From Roseinatronobacter sp052379845 (GTDB lineage Bacteria > Pseudomonadota > Alphaproteobacteria > Rhodobacterales > Rhodobacteraceae), in NCBI GenBank assembly GCA_052379845.1, contig JBQTCF010000020.1: DNA of 64,000 nt, one strand, 5' to 3'. Shown here one piece after another: positions 53,101 through 61,032 of the stretch. The notes below the pieces were generated by a model. It saw nothing but the letters and a program-made list of their open reading frames with translations. It was not told where the DNA came from and searched no databases. The position numbers and the translations under genes are program-made. How positions within the stretch are numbered: the stretch's first letter is position 1; every line of letters begins with the position of its first letter.

Positions 53101-56100
53101 TTTGACACCAGCGCCATGCCGAATGATGCGGTTCGGGACCAATACCAGTTGTTCCGTTCTGAAAACCCATGGTCCGATGATCTGAACTTTTCCGGCATGC
53201 GCAGCCCGATCGAAACTTTGTCCGATGCCTTTCCCAAGGCGCTGATCTACAACGGCACGGTAAGCAAAAAGGCGCGTGAGGATGCGAAACGCCTGTTCAA
53301 TGAGGATGGTTCGGGCTTTGATCTGATCGTGGTGCAAAGCGCCGCCGGTGAGGCCGGTATCAGCCTGCATGATACCACAGGCCAGCACCAGCGTGTGTTG
53401 CTCAATTTAGGCATGCCGACACGCCCGACCACGGCCATTCAGGAGGAAGGCCGTATCTATCGGGTTGGTCAGGTCACAGACGCTATTTTCCGCTATCTGA
53501 ACACCGGCACCGATTGGGAGAGGCACACCTTTGCCCAGCGTATCGCTGAACGGGCATCCACTGCTGAAAATCTTGCCATGGGCGAGCAAGCGCGCGCGCT
53601 GAAGCAATCCTTTATCGAGGCATTCACAGAAAGCGATACAGTCACTCCGGGGGAAGGTGAAGGAGTCGGCGGCAAGGATCGGGACCGTATGGACAACTCA
53701 ATCAGTCCATATGAGCGCGCAAAGACCTATTATTTCAGCCAGCAAAAGCGCACAGGTCGGCGCGACCGGCGTGAGGGTGTCGATTATTTCGCAACACCTG
53801 AGCCAGTTGGCTTCAAGATGGTTGAAATGGCAGACCTGAAGCCGGGTGAAAAGGCGCTGGAACCGTCTGCTGGGCATGGTGCAATCGCGCGGTTCTTCCC
53901 TGAGACTGTGAACAGCACGATTGTAGAGCCGGAATTTGGGCTTTTGAGCCGTGCCATGCTGGCGCAAAACGAAGCGCGCGCCGAACAAATGCGGTTCGAG
54001 GATCTTCATATCGCCAACAAATACGATGCGATTGTGATGAACCCGCCCTTCGGCGCAGGCGGCAAGACCGCAATGGAGCATGTGGCCAAGGCCATGAAGC
54101 ACTTGCGCAATGGTGGCCGTATCGTTGCATTGATCCCAGAGGGGCCAAGCGCGAACAAGCGCTATGATGCCCTGATGGAAAGCACCGAGGCCAAGGATTT
54201 CTACGAGGTCGCAGAGGTCAAGTTGCCAACCGCCACCTTTGGACGGGCCGGAACCGGCGTCAAAACCCGTGTTGTTGTCATCGAAAAGCATACCGATGCC
54301 GAGGTTGCCAAAACCCTGAACCATCAGCGCAGGGATTACGACAGCGTTGACAATATCAATGATTTGTTTGACCGCATCGAAGATATGACGATCAACGCGC
54401 GCCGTGAGCCGTTGACGAAAGATGCTGATATTGAGGTCTACGATGCCCGTGGGAAGCGCACACTGGGCGGGTTCAAGGTCCAATACACCCCTGACACCGT
54501 GAAAATCACTTCGCGTATCCAAAGGCCTGTATTTGCGGCACTGGTGAAAGAGGCCGATACGCAAAGCGGCGCCTATGACCGTGATGCGAAGGCGTTTTCT
54601 TTTCCAAACATGGAAGCCCGCGATAACTTCCTTGAGGCGCTTCGCAAGGGTGTAGAGCCTGTAAGGCCGGATGAGAGCGGGCAAAGCACCTTCACCCTGT
54701 CCGAAACCACACATGCCAAGAGAGGGGTCAAGCTGTTCGTGGCCAGTATCGATGCGCGCGTATCCCCTGAAGAATTCAGCAGGTTGCGCAATCTGGCAAA
54801 GGTGCATGGTGGTTATTGGTCAGCCTATACCAAGATGGGTGCGATCCCCGGATTCCAGTTCGAGACAGTCGCAGAGCGCGGCGGGTTTTTGGATGCCGCA
54901 CAGGTCGAGGCCAAAGAATCGCGTATTGCCCCAGACCAAGAGCCTGTTGCCACGTTGCGCGGCGATGAGTTGGGCGTAGCGTTTGACGGTGCTGCTGATA
55001 TGCCGGCACTTCGCAAGGCTGCGCAGAACTGGTATCGGGACAACCTTTCTGGGACCACAGCCCAAATGAAAGATGGTCGAACGGTCACGTTCGGGCGGCG
55101 CGGATTGCGGAAAAGCACAACAGGTTCAAAAGGCGATGTGCTTCTTCGCTCAGTTCCCGCGATAAAGAATATAATCGAACAGGGCGAAATTGTGCTGACT
55201 GAGCCGGGGAACAATCCGGCTGTTCTGGAACGGGTCGTTATCGCCGCACCAGTGTCGATTGATGGTGAGACATACCCGCTCGCCGTTTCTGTCCATAAGA
55301 ACGCAAATGGCAGGTTCCATTATGATTTGACTATGGATCGGGATGGGATCGGGCGTCCGGGGGTCGATCTTCCCGGCGGGATCACGAATGAATCGCGTCA
55401 GTCGGCATTGGAAGGCACGCCCGATGATCTGAATCTATTCATTGCGGATGGTTCTGTCAACGTAGCGCAGACAGATACTGCCCCCACCCCCGATGATATG
55501 CGCCAGATCGCAAGCGCTGTTAAGGCTGAACTGTCCCGTTCCATCCCCGGCGGCGGCATCACCGCCAATGTGGCGCGGGGGCTGCTCAATGCGGCTGGCG
55601 TGCCCATCCAAGGGCGCTGGCAGGGGCGCCGCGCGATGATCGAGGTCAATCCCGACAGCGCCGACAGCCCCGTAGGCACACTGCGCCATGAGATAGTCCA
55701 TGCGCTGCGCGATGCGGGCCTGTGGGGCAAGCCCTATGGCCTGTTCACGCGGGCCGAGTGGCAGGGGCTTGTGGCGGCCGCACGGCGCGACAAGGCGCTT
55801 ATGGCGCGGATTGATGATCTGTATCCCGACCTGAACCAGACTGACCGGCTGGAAGAAGGCGTGGCCGAGCTTTACCGCCTCTGGGCGCGCAACATGGATC
55901 AGCGGAGCGGGCTGGACCGGGCGTTCCAGAAGATCCGGGCGCTGTTTCAGGCGCTGGCCAATGCGTATCGGGGCCAAGGCTTCCAGTCGGTAGCGCGGAC
56001 GTTCGAGGGGATTGCCTCTGGCCGTGTGGGTGGGCGCGGGCTGGGCGGCATGCAGACCACAGGCGCGGTGGCAGCGGAATCCCGCTTCGCCCCGGCCCGC

Positions 56101-58959
56101 CGCACTGATGGCACCTTCGCCACCAAGGCGGGCGAGTATTCTAAGGCATTGTTGGCCGATGGCGGGCGCGTGACCGACGCGAAAGAGCGCGGCCTGATCG
56201 GCAACATTCTGACCGATGCCATGGGCGGCAAGAGCGACCGTGTGAACCTTCTGGCCCTTGTGCCGGGTGAACCCCTGATCCGTGAGCTTGCCAAGAACAT
56301 CAAGTCCGCTCAGAAGTATCTAAGCATGAAGCACGACTTCTCCGCCATGAAGAACAACCGGCAGAAGATGGCGGCCGACATCGCGGAAGAATGGGGCTCA
56401 TGGGGCCGAAAGAACGCCAAGAGCAATGAGGTTCTGATGGGCCTGATGCACGATGTCACCATTGCGGGTGTCAGCCCCGCAGAGCCTATCAGCTTCAGGC
56501 CGAAGCGCACGGATGAGGGCAAGGCAGCATACGCCGAATATCAGGCCCGGCACAAAGACATCTACGACACCTTCAAGACCCGATTCGACCGCCTGCCCAA
56601 GAAGGCGCAGGAAATGTATCTCAAGGTTCGCGATGCCTATGCCGAGATGAGCGAGACCGAGCGCCAGATCATTCTTGAAAACGCGCGGCGTGCGATGGAG
56701 TTGAACGTCGAGCGGGCGCAGCGCCGCTATGATGCCCGGATGAAGGAAATCGTGGAGGACGGGCTTGAAGGAGATGCGCGCGAGGCCGAGGAGGCCAAGG
56801 CCAAGGAGGAACTGGCTCAGGTCAAGAAGCGCGATGGCTACGGCAGGTCAGCGCGCCTCAAGTCGCTAAGGCTCATGTTCGAGAGCAACAAGGTGCAGGG
56901 CGATTACTTCCCCTTGATGCGCCACGGGAACTATCAGGTCACGGTCAAGGATGAGGCGGGCCGGATTGTCCATTTCGAGAAGTTTGAGAGCGAGCGCGCC
57001 CAGCTACAGGCACAGGCCCAACTCAAGCGGGAGAACCCGACCTTTGATGTCAAGGGCGGCGTGATGCCGACCGGATCGGCGCTGAAATCCATGCTCGATC
57101 CTACGTTTGTGGCAGACATCGAGGCGATATTGTCCGCGTCCGAGACCGATCCTGCGATCATGGACGCGATCTGGCAGAAGTATCTTGAGACCTTGCCCGA
57201 GTTGTCGCTTCGCAAGAACAAGATCCACCGCAAAGGCACGCCGGGGTTCACGCAGGACGCATTTCGCAATTTCTCCAAGCAGATGTTCCACGGCGCAAAC
57301 CAGCTTGCCCGCCTGAAGTATGGGCAGGACATGCGCCTTGCTCTTGATGACGCGCACAGGGAGGCCAACGAGGCCGCAGACCCATCACGGGCTATGCTGG
57401 TCGTCAACGAGATGGAGAAGCGCCACGATTGGGTGATGAACCCGCAGAGCAGCGCATGGTCCACCGTCGCCACCACAGGTGCCTTCGTCTACTATCTGGG
57501 CGCGACCCCCGGCGCGGCGCTGGTCAACCTGTCTCAAACTATCGTCGTCGGTATCCCCGTTCTTGCCTCTGCGTTCGAGCGCGGGACGGTCGCGGGCGCA
57601 GCGCGTCACTTGGCGCGCGGGTTGCGCCAGTTCGGGCAGGCCAAGGGCAATCTGCTCAAATCCAAGCACCTGACCGCCGAGGAGAAGGCGCTGCTCAAGC
57701 GCGCACATGATGAGGGCGTGGTAGAGAAGACCCAGAACCATGACCTCACAAACTACGCCGAGAGCGGCATTGCCTATAACGACCGAGTTCAGCGCGTGAT
57801 GAAGGTGATTTCGTGGATGTTCCACAATGCCGAAGTGCTGAACCGGGAGGTCACGTTCATTGCGGCGCACCGGATGGCAAAGGAGAACGGCCAGCACGGA
57901 GAACAGGCATACCAGACAGCCAAAAGGCTCAACCTCAAGACGCACTTCGACTATCAGTCAGAGTCACGTCCGCGCCTGCAGTTCAACGATTGGGTGAGGG
58001 TTTTTACAATTTTCAGAAACTACCAACTCAACATGCTGTATCGCCTGTTCCGCGACTCGCATCAGGCATTCCAAGGGGCCACTGAGGCAGACCGGAGGGA
58101 AGCGCGCGGCCAGCTTATCGGGATCACGGGCATGATGATGCTGATGGCCGGTGTCAGCGGGACATGGGGCTATGCGCTTCTCACAACGCTTCTGGGGCTG
58201 TTCAGCGATGGCGGCGCGGATGAGGTCGAGGAAGAAATCAAGGCCGCGCTGGTCAACACGCTGGGCCGGGACATGGCGGGTCTGATCCTCAAGGGCGTTC
58301 CCGGCCACCTGACCGGCACGGACCTGTCAAACCGCATGGGTATGCCGGAATTGTGGTTCCGCCGCCCTGACCGCCAGCAGGAAGGACAAGACCTTTACAA
58401 CCACTGGCTTGAGCAGGCCCTTGGGCCAGCAGCAGGTATTGTAGGAAGCCAGTTCCGCGCCTTCAACATGGCGAAGGAAGGCGAGTGGCAGCGCGGGTTC
58501 GAGACATCCATGCCCAAAGCCCTGCGTGATGCGTCCCGCGCGATCCGCTATGCCAGCGAAGGCGTCACCACGTTCCGGGGCGATTCCATCATCGAGGACA
58601 TCAGCCCCGCCGAGGCGCTGACGCAGGCCATAGGCTTCACCCCCGCGCGCGTGTCCGAGCGGTATCAGACCAACCGCTTCATGAAGAATGAGGAAATGCG
58701 GGTCAGAGGGCGCAGATCGCGCCTGATGGCTGACGCCTATCAAGAAGTGAAAGCCGGTGGCCCGCTATCGGATAGGACACGGCGCGCGATTCAGGAATTC
58801 AACGCCGAATACCCCGGCTATCCAATCACGTCCCAAACCTTGCGGCAGTCCTTCCGCGCGCGGGTTCGCGGCGAAATAGAAACTGTTGACGGTGTCCGCA
58901 TCAATCGCAGCCTTGATCAGGAAATCCGTGAGGGCCGCGCCCCGACAATCTACAATTAG
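47143..58959 (+). CDS. giant polyvalent (ejected antirestriction-type) protein, 3,938 aa
   Basis: GTG 47143 is chosen for AGAGG upstream. Order seen: helical N-terminus; Gly/Ala-rich membrane-like segments (about 193-250 and 365-385); Gln/Glu-rich linkers; an InPase-like polyvalent domain (980-1110; PAHYGRILGTIGADGDHADF); a superfamily 2 helicase (about 1560-2170) with GTGTGKT near 1615, DEAQ near 1700 and EEGRIYRVGQ near 2105; an N6-methyltransferase (EPSAGHGA near 2240, NPPFG near 2300); a nuclease-like LPD region (about 2620-2740); a zinc-protease motif HEIVH (2849-2853); and a long helical LPD38/PLxRFG-type end with two hydrophobic stretches. It is probably packaged and ejected to protect incoming DNA. 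It lies in the position of an internal virion protein. Confidence 0.9.
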   Translation: MSNLFDRDYAAANRSPFQKVEDIARQSRVPVNVLLTLGERAKVEKPEDLISVAQTAAEELGPAISEGQDIREIIRSMAGDESDAFFQRAREIGNELYPDRMQAAQAQRQQAASAQGRRGIGENLAMGAKQYPEGFLSGVGRGIQMLGFDDAGNAVVQFAEDTFGQSEDEKARSAAIAEQSRLDQEIFDGFIAAAPGILGDIAASVAGAKTGAAIGAVAGPKGVVVGGLVGAIAGATASILPQMIASAWGTAEANDWDTEDPDVQSRILKTAIGTSMVQTLFPATVGKALGGAINVAAEGAARSVIQRAAAGAAAGSALEGTAEAIALLSEQIMFDRDVQNALTDDDWRAVGPILLEKFGREAVVAFGIGALMGGTIGGPAAAVERGRANRQIGQDQAQIPPALEGIWAQAEELAPGEVNGVPKSEHGAFMRGVLNELNGAEFGLSRLTDGDPTEGRTAAQQRAYEKGIAWARQQGGDVAEGLRAKAKSDTQAAQEAMQQPTAAIDERAGSDERDDMSAPEPKQGSLSHAALEGARRAGAVAQDTGAVGVSPQSGMPGGDPQASEVDQGRLPQQDTTGQQIPAILEFRGDIDPENVFIIGETETGVQIMDPETGEIGEIARADIEMGIVSLTPLGEASQQADQPVSMSPASEAPQGEAIPPQPDEYESAVLEFGQIADNLTSIGQAERVLADIYTTSREFGENEELRAIRERIEGYIEQQEAQQRDAEEAQRAEDSLIESPDPQASAEDATPLGELGSGAQGASGAAAVALGAIAKADGTPFKSAAALKQKIARDGLKVDEYDIVEREGGFVAVKKAQTEPQTDLIDPDVPQAGQDIAPQTEGESTDGIQQGQQEGLQRQGREEEVAQEQAAPAGETPAQAYDGVTVEDIRERAAVLRGLPEDRPPVVPGISIKWDAKENGFIFSRKHKDRVLEAAYVMEDDMAAEKSKDGPTTAEDFDKIAAETDPNPTPAQAEAENYRTAKTDWRGLKLSIENRKGTERKGVGPDGTEWSVTMPAHYGRILGTIGADGDHADFYMGDNPDSNRVFVVDQKDAETGAFDEHKVMLGFNTQKEAKDAYLAGFNDGRGRDRWGGVTAMSVADLGAALNDQARWQKPMKMVEPATKGAQATAKPKSKTPKQKREARKAALADYFTPGNIVKSYGGTDRVLSYLPDDDGGFTVTVESVVESDGNWLKNPNDSRIRTHSTSPSEANLRAGPIKSADPAPRDPASWVIRNKDTGEVVMETTDQKKVDALNTEKYEAVPIREYLASLNNQNASGAQAEATPEAEETDHEPAPVPASKAIKGLSEAENTELAALEAQFVDKFKGQTSSGLDPDMVSIALKIGNLYVRAGRRRFRDLINTMMERMGLSFDQAQPYARNAYNQIRDDMDLAGDDVSDMDSSSDVMAEIRAFRAEESRNAAESATVEEANAEGDADVSDASGNLEPSSGTQPSDGLGAEGVPAAAAPDERGTGSEGAAASGTGRGSVSDQRLSGDDATSVGAGRDSEAGAEAPDSGAGVPERGDAGRSGADSQSGSESDGGRSGSPQSPAGNRADLKARIAAQKAADKARIPVKLADPDNIAETLPLLFESQQQDVLKAETRFQNPDNHGMMFTNGTGTGKTFSGLGVVKRFALQGKNSTLIIAPTQGIISDWIKSAGDIGLDVKALDGIRDAGDGISITTYANLGENVFLATRDFDLVVADEAQTLMQNEGGDSTAALDTFRAITNHPRGYAYRADMLEHELVSEVRALRNEIDAARKSEDQRQLQRVDALVQQQEALHQKLSERRKAHVERFAAQDRSKAVFLSATPFAYDKNVDYAEGYLFDYPAVENKGGYNTAEGRDAFMVQNFGYRMRYNKLTRPEGDVNSAVMERQFHERLKADGALSARVLDVDADYSRAFALIADSNSPGMALGQQIDRAMSVMWDDNDRRFHDLHEFVRKRFDYLTRMRLLEAIKAEAAIDMIKADMALGRKVVAFHDYNSGGGINIFDTSAMPNDAVRDQYQLFRSENPWSDDLNFSGMRSPIETLSDAFPKALIYNGTVSKKAREDAKRLFNEDGSGFDLIVVQSAAGEAGISLHDTTGQHQRVLLNLGMPTRPTTAIQEEGRIYRVGQVTDAIFRYLNTGTDWERHTFAQRIAERASTAENLAMGEQARALKQSFIEAFTESDTVTPGEGEGVGGKDRDRMDNSISPYERAKTYYFSQQKRTGRRDRREGVDYFATPEPVGFKMVEMADLKPGEKALEPSAGHGAIARFFPETVNSTIVEPEFGLLSRAMLAQNEARAEQMRFEDLHIANKYDAIVMNPPFGAGGKTAMEHVAKAMKHLRNGGRIVALIPEGPSANKRYDALMESTEAKDFYEVAEVKLPTATFGRAGTGVKTRVVVIEKHTDAEVAKTLNHQRRDYDSVDNINDLFDRIEDMTINARREPLTKDADIEVYDARGKRTLGGFKVQYTPDTVKITSRIQRPVFAALVKEADTQSGAYDRDAKAFSFPNMEARDNFLEALRKGVEPVRPDESGQSTFTLSETTHAKRGVKLFVASIDARVSPEEFSRLRNLAKVHGGYWSAYTKMGAIPGFQFETVAERGGFLDAAQVEAKESRIAPDQEPVATLRGDELGVAFDGAADMPALRKAAQNWYRDNLSGTTAQMKDGRTVTFGRRGLRKSTTGSKGDVLLRSVPAIKNIIEQGEIVLTEPGNNPAVLERVVIAAPVSIDGETYPLAVSVHKNANGRFHYDLTMDRDGIGRPGVDLPGGITNESRQSALEGTPDDLNLFIADGSVNVAQTDTAPTPDDMRQIASAVKAELSRSIPGGGITANVARGLLNAAGVPIQGRWQGRRAMIEVNPDSADSPVGTLRHEIVHALRDAGLWGKPYGLFTRAEWQGLVAAARRDKALMARIDDLYPDLNQTDRLEEGVAELYRLWARNMDQRSGLDRAFQKIRALFQALANAYRGQGFQSVARTFEGIASGRVGGRGLGGMQTTGAVAAESRFAPARRTDGTFATKAGEYSKALLADGGRVTDAKERGLIGNILTDAMGGKSDRVNLLALVPGEPLIRELAKNIKSAQKYLSMKHDFSAMKNNRQKMAADIAEEWGSWGRKNAKSNEVLMGLMHDVTIAGVSPAEPISFRPKRTDEGKAAYAEYQARHKDIYDTFKTRFDRLPKKAQEMYLKVRDAYAEMSETERQIILENARRAMELNVERAQRRYDARMKEIVEDGLEGDAREAEEAKAKEELAQVKKRDGYGRSARLKSLRLMFESNKVQGDYFPLMRHGNYQVTVKDEAGRIVHFEKFESERAQLQAQAQLKRENPTFDVKGGVMPTGSALKSMLDPTFVADIEAILSASETDPAIMDAIWQKYLETLPELSLRKNKIHRKGTPGFTQDAFRNFSKQMFHGANQLARLKYGQDMRLALDDAHREANEAADPSRAMLVVNEMEKRHDWVMNPQSSAWSTVATTGAFVYYLGATPGAALVNLSQTIVVGIPVLASAFERGTVAGAARHLARGLRQFGQAKGNLLKSKHLTAEEKALLKRAHDEGVVEKTQNHDLTNYAESGIAYNDRVQRVMKVISWMFHNAEVLNREVTFIAAHRMAKENGQHGEQAYQTAKRLNLKTHFDYQSESRPRLQFNDWVRVFTIFRNYQLNMLYRLFRDSHQAFQGATEADRREARGQLIGITGMMMLMAGVSGTWGYALLTTLLGLFSDGGADEVEEEIKAALVNTLGRDMAGLILKGVPGHLTGTDLSNRMGMPELWFRRPDRQQEGQDLYNHWLEQALGPAAGIVGSQFRAFNMAKEGEWQRGFETSMPKALRDASRAIRYASEGVTTFRGDSIIEDISPAEALTQAIGFTPARVSERYQTNRFMKNEEMRVRGRRSRLMADAYQEVKAGGPLSDRTRRAIQEFNAEYPGYPITSQTLRQSFRARVRGEIETVDGVRINRSLDQEIREGRAPTIYN
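51428..51808 (+). CDS. overprinted ORF inside the giant gene
   Basis: An ATG with GGAAG six bases upstream opens 126 codons in another frame. The product is strongly protein-like: PAEIWNQVAEHNPVTDWGLR, MNAELEVKERQLQEQGVDQS, VINAYLVMMPLLWERVAIAK, RPILAQAFPNVETPEEAVLI, and NLTEEDQEALKALLE. In the main frame the same DNA codes only Ser/Gly/Ala/Asp low-complexity sequence. This points to a genuine overlapping gene or to an ancestral coding frame now read out of phase. No family was recognised. Confidence 0.5.
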   Translation: MQKVTQMYQMPAEIWNQVAEHNPVTDWGLRVFPQPQHLMNAELEVKERQLQEQGVDQSVINAYLVMMPLLWERVAIAKLVQKRPILAQAFPNVETPEEAVLIASLDRNLTEEDQEALKALLETEPT

Positions 58960-58978
58960 CGGTTTCCAAAATGACAGG

Positions 58979-58992
58979 CACAATATGTTGTG
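58979..58992. promoter_or_regulatory. CACAATATGTTGTG palindrome before lysis genes
   Basis: A 14-bp near-palindrome with CACAA and TTGTG arms, 45 bp before the holin-like start and 20 bp after the giant gene. It resembles the half-sites found upstream of terS and the giant gene. Confidence 0.55.
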
Positions 58993-59036
58993 TTAATGTG
59001 CAGCAAATTGCGATGCAAACCGATATGGAGACTGCC

Positions 59037-59423
59037 GTGAAGGGAATGTGGGTGATGATTTGGGAGGCGCTGGTTCATCTCTGCACTGCCGCTGCACTTT
59101 GGTTGTCCGGTGAGGCCGGTCGAGTGGCGGTCGCGGGGGGCGCTGGCGCGATTATCAGATGGTGGGCATCTGAGAAGAAGAATTTGCGAAACGGGGTGGT
59201 GCAAACGCTGTCAGGCGGTCTGGTCGCCACATACATGTGGCCGCTGGTCTTCGGAATGCTGAACTTTTTTATCCCTGCTCTTGGGAAGGATCCTGAAACC
59301 ATCGCGGCCAGCGCCTTTGTGGCGGGCATGATGGGGATCTCAATCGCAAAGATCGCCCTGGCGCTTGTCGAAAGCTACGCGCGTCAACACCAGCCTCCAC
59401 AAGATGGAGGCCGCAATGGCTGA
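59037..59423 (+). CDS. holin-like membrane protein
   Basis: A 128-aa protein if GTG 59037 is used (GGAG five bases upstream); longer starts back to 58971 are possible. It has three likely membrane segments (VMIWEALVHLCTAAALWL, WPLVFGMLNFFIPAL, ASAFVAGMMGISIAKIALAL), a loop KKNLRNGVVQ and a hydrophilic tail. Placement at the start of the lysis cassette suggests a holin or LydA-like protein. Confidence 0.7.
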   Translation: MKGMWVMIWEALVHLCTAAALWLSGEAGRVAVAGGAGAIIRWWASEKKNLRNGVVQTLSGGLVATYMWPLVFGMLNFFIPALGKDPETIAASAFVAGMMGISIAKIALALVESYARQHQPPQDGGRNG

Positions 59424-59550
59424 TAAATTGTCATTCAAAAAAAAGTGCAGCCCTGTCAAGCGCACGGTGATTGAGGAGGGCAAGGCATGGCTCGCCGCCA
59501 TGGCTTTGCTGTTGGTTTATCTCATCGCAACAGTGGGGATTTCTCAATGA
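59416..59550 (+). CDS. small single-span membrane protein
   Basis: A 44-aa protein from ATG 59416 with GGAGG upstream, overlapping the previous gene. A basic N-terminus is followed by one hydrophobic helix (WLAAMALLLVYLIATVGIS). It may be a holin regulator or antiholin. Confidence 0.6.
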   Translation: MADKLSFKKKCSPVKRTVIEEGKAWLAAMALLLVYLIATVGISQ

Positions 59551-59786
59551 CCGCTGAACCGCGCCGGAAAACATGGAAGCGCGAAGTAGCCGTGGCCGTT
59601 CTGGCCTTATATGCCGGCGCATATGGATGGACGCTCTATGCGCTGTCTTGGGCACCGGCTGAAAACGCCAGTCAAATGGTCACGATGGTCAACGGTGCCG
59701 CGCCTTGGGTAGCTGCACTGGTTGGCGGGGCCTTTGGCTTGGATGGATATTCCAAGCAAATCAAGAGGCAGGATCATGGCCAATAA
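59547..59786 (+). CDS. second small membrane protein of lysis cassette
   Basis: A 79-aa protein, ATGA coupled. Two hydrophobic segments (VAVAVLALYAGAYGWTLYAL, APWVAALVGGAFGLDGY) and a charged tail (KQIKRQDHGQ) are typical of class II holins. With the two upstream genes it forms a set of three candidate holin/antiholin proteins. Confidence 0.65.
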   Translation: MTAEPRRKTWKREVAVAVLALYAGAYGWTLYALSWAPAENASQMVTMVNGAAPWVAALVGGAFGLDGYSKQIKRQDHGQ

Positions 59787-60522
59787 TCCAGTATTGCGGC
59801 TTGGGTCGCGCGCGCCTTCTGTCCGCGACTTACAGACACTCCTGAACAGTGCAGGTGCATCGCCACGCCTTACGGTGGACTGGCATTTCGGCGCGCTCAC
59901 AGATGCGGCTGTGCGGCAGTTCCAGTCGCGCATGGGCCTCAAAGTCGATGGTATCGCAGGGTCGCAGACATGGGCCACGCTGCGCGGCGCGCGACCGACA
60001 ATCGCGCCAACCCCTGCCCCATCTACTCCAATCAAGGGCGCTACCAAGTTTGCCGCAGTTACGCGCGCACAGGCCCCGAATGTGTTCGGTGCTGCCGGAA
60101 ATGCCCGCGCCGAAGCGGGCCGGTGCCATCTGCCATTTGCGCATGTATTGGCATGGAACTTGAGCGAAACTATTGTCCAGTTCCGGTGCCATGAACTGAT
60201 CGCGCCAGCAATGACGTGGGTGTTTGCCGAGGCGGCAAAGCACTATGGCGAGGCTGAATATCGCCGCCTGCGTCTTGATCGCTGGGCCGGTTGCTTCAAC
60301 CCCCGCCGCGTCCGCGGCGGCACGTCTTGGTCCATCCACGCCTACGGGGTGGCGGTTGATACTGACAGTGAACGCAATGGCCTTCACACGCCGACAGCAA
60401 ATTCGCCCCTCGCAGGCCCGGAATATGCGCCTTGGTGGAGTATTGTCGAAGCATCTGGCGGCCTTTCCTTTGGCAAGAAATATGGAAGGGACTGGATGCA
60501 CTGGTCGTATGTGCAGGAATGA
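59776..60522 (+). CDS. endolysin: peptidoglycan-binding plus M15 peptidase
   Basis: A 248-aa protein from ATG 59776. Residues 10-72 are a PG_binding_1 domain (SVRDLQTLLNSAGASPRLTV, AAVRQFQSRMGLKVDGIAGS). The C-terminal M15/VanY-type domain has the zinc motif H-x6-D (His188, Asp195 in SIHAYGVAVDTD) and the third ligand His242 in GRDWMHWSY. It should cut peptide cross-links at lysis. No signal peptide, so it needs the holins upstream. Confidence 0.9.
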   Translation: MANNPVLRLGSRAPSVRDLQTLLNSAGASPRLTVDWHFGALTDAAVRQFQSRMGLKVDGIAGSQTWATLRGARPTIAPTPAPSTPIKGATKFAAVTRAQAPNVFGAAGNARAEAGRCHLPFAHVLAWNLSETIVQFRCHELIAPAMTWVFAEAAKHYGEAEYRRLRLDRWAGCFNPRRVRGGTSWSIHAYGVAVDTDSERNGLHTPTANSPLAGPEYAPWWSIVEASGGLSFGKKYGRDWMHWSYVQE

Positions 60523-60842
60523 TCCCGCGTTCATGGATCATAGGCACCGCAGCGGTGGCGCTTGTCACGTCCAATGGCGTTTCTCTGTTGCAGGGTAAGG
60601 CATGGGGCGAACGGGTGGCAAATGCGCAGCATGATGCAGCCGTGGAAGCGCTGGAGGCCGAACTTGAAGAAGTCACCGCCAAGGCCGCGCAGGCCGAATC
60701 CGAACGCCTTGAACTGGAAAGGGAACGAAATGACCTCCTCGCAGACCTTGACCGGCAGGGCGATGCGGCTGACGGTGCTGGGCGTGTTGCCCTTCCTGCT
60801 GACAGCGTGCGAAGGATCGACGCCATCGGGCGCGCGCCTTAA
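60519..60842 (+). CDS. i-spanin (Rz-like)
   Basis: A 107-aa protein, ATGA coupled to the endolysin. One N-terminal membrane helix (SWIIGTAAVALVTSNGVSLL) is followed by a periplasmic coiled coil (AVEALEAELEEVTAKAAQAE, SERLELERERNDLLADL). With the embedded lipoprotein gene at 60730 it makes a two-component spanin that fuses inner and outer membranes at lysis. Confidence 0.87.
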   Translation: MIPRSWIIGTAAVALVTSNGVSLLQGKAWGERVANAQHDAAVEALEAELEEVTAKAAQAESERLELERERNDLLADLDRQGDAADGAGRVALPADSVRRIDAIGRAP

Positions 60843-61032
60843 TCCCCCGCCGCCCTCACTGACACAGTCCTGTCAGGCCGCCGTGGCCTTGCCCGCGGGC
60901 GACATGACGCAGGCGCAGGTGGAGCGGCTCTGGCGGGCAGATCGTGCCCGCGTCACCGAATGTCGTGAAAAGCATTCAGGGCTTGCTACTTGGGCTGCGG
61001 GTGTTGTGGCGGCAGTTTCAAACCGGCCCTGA
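60730..61032 (+). CDS. o-spanin lipoprotein (Rz1-like), overlapping
   Basis: A 100-aa protein in a second frame, starting within the i-spanin gene at ATG 60730 (AAGGGAAC upstream); ATG 60763 is an alternative. Signal sequence LTVLGVLPFLLTAC ends in a lipobox Cys, then a Pro-rich mature part (RLNPPPPSL). This is the classic overlapping Rz/Rz1 layout. Its 3' end overlaps a convergent minus-strand gene by 47 bp. Confidence 0.85.
   Translation: MTSSQTLTGRAMRLTVLGVLPFLLTACEGSTPSGARLNPPPPSLTQSCQAAVALPAGDMTQAQVERLWRADRARVTECREKHSGLATWAAGVVAAVSNRP

Noticed and set aside
53698..54807. Minus-strand ORF of 369 codons inside the giant gene
   Set aside because: Antisense to the methyltransferase part of the giant protein and lacking any recognisable motif; a typical GC-rich shadow.
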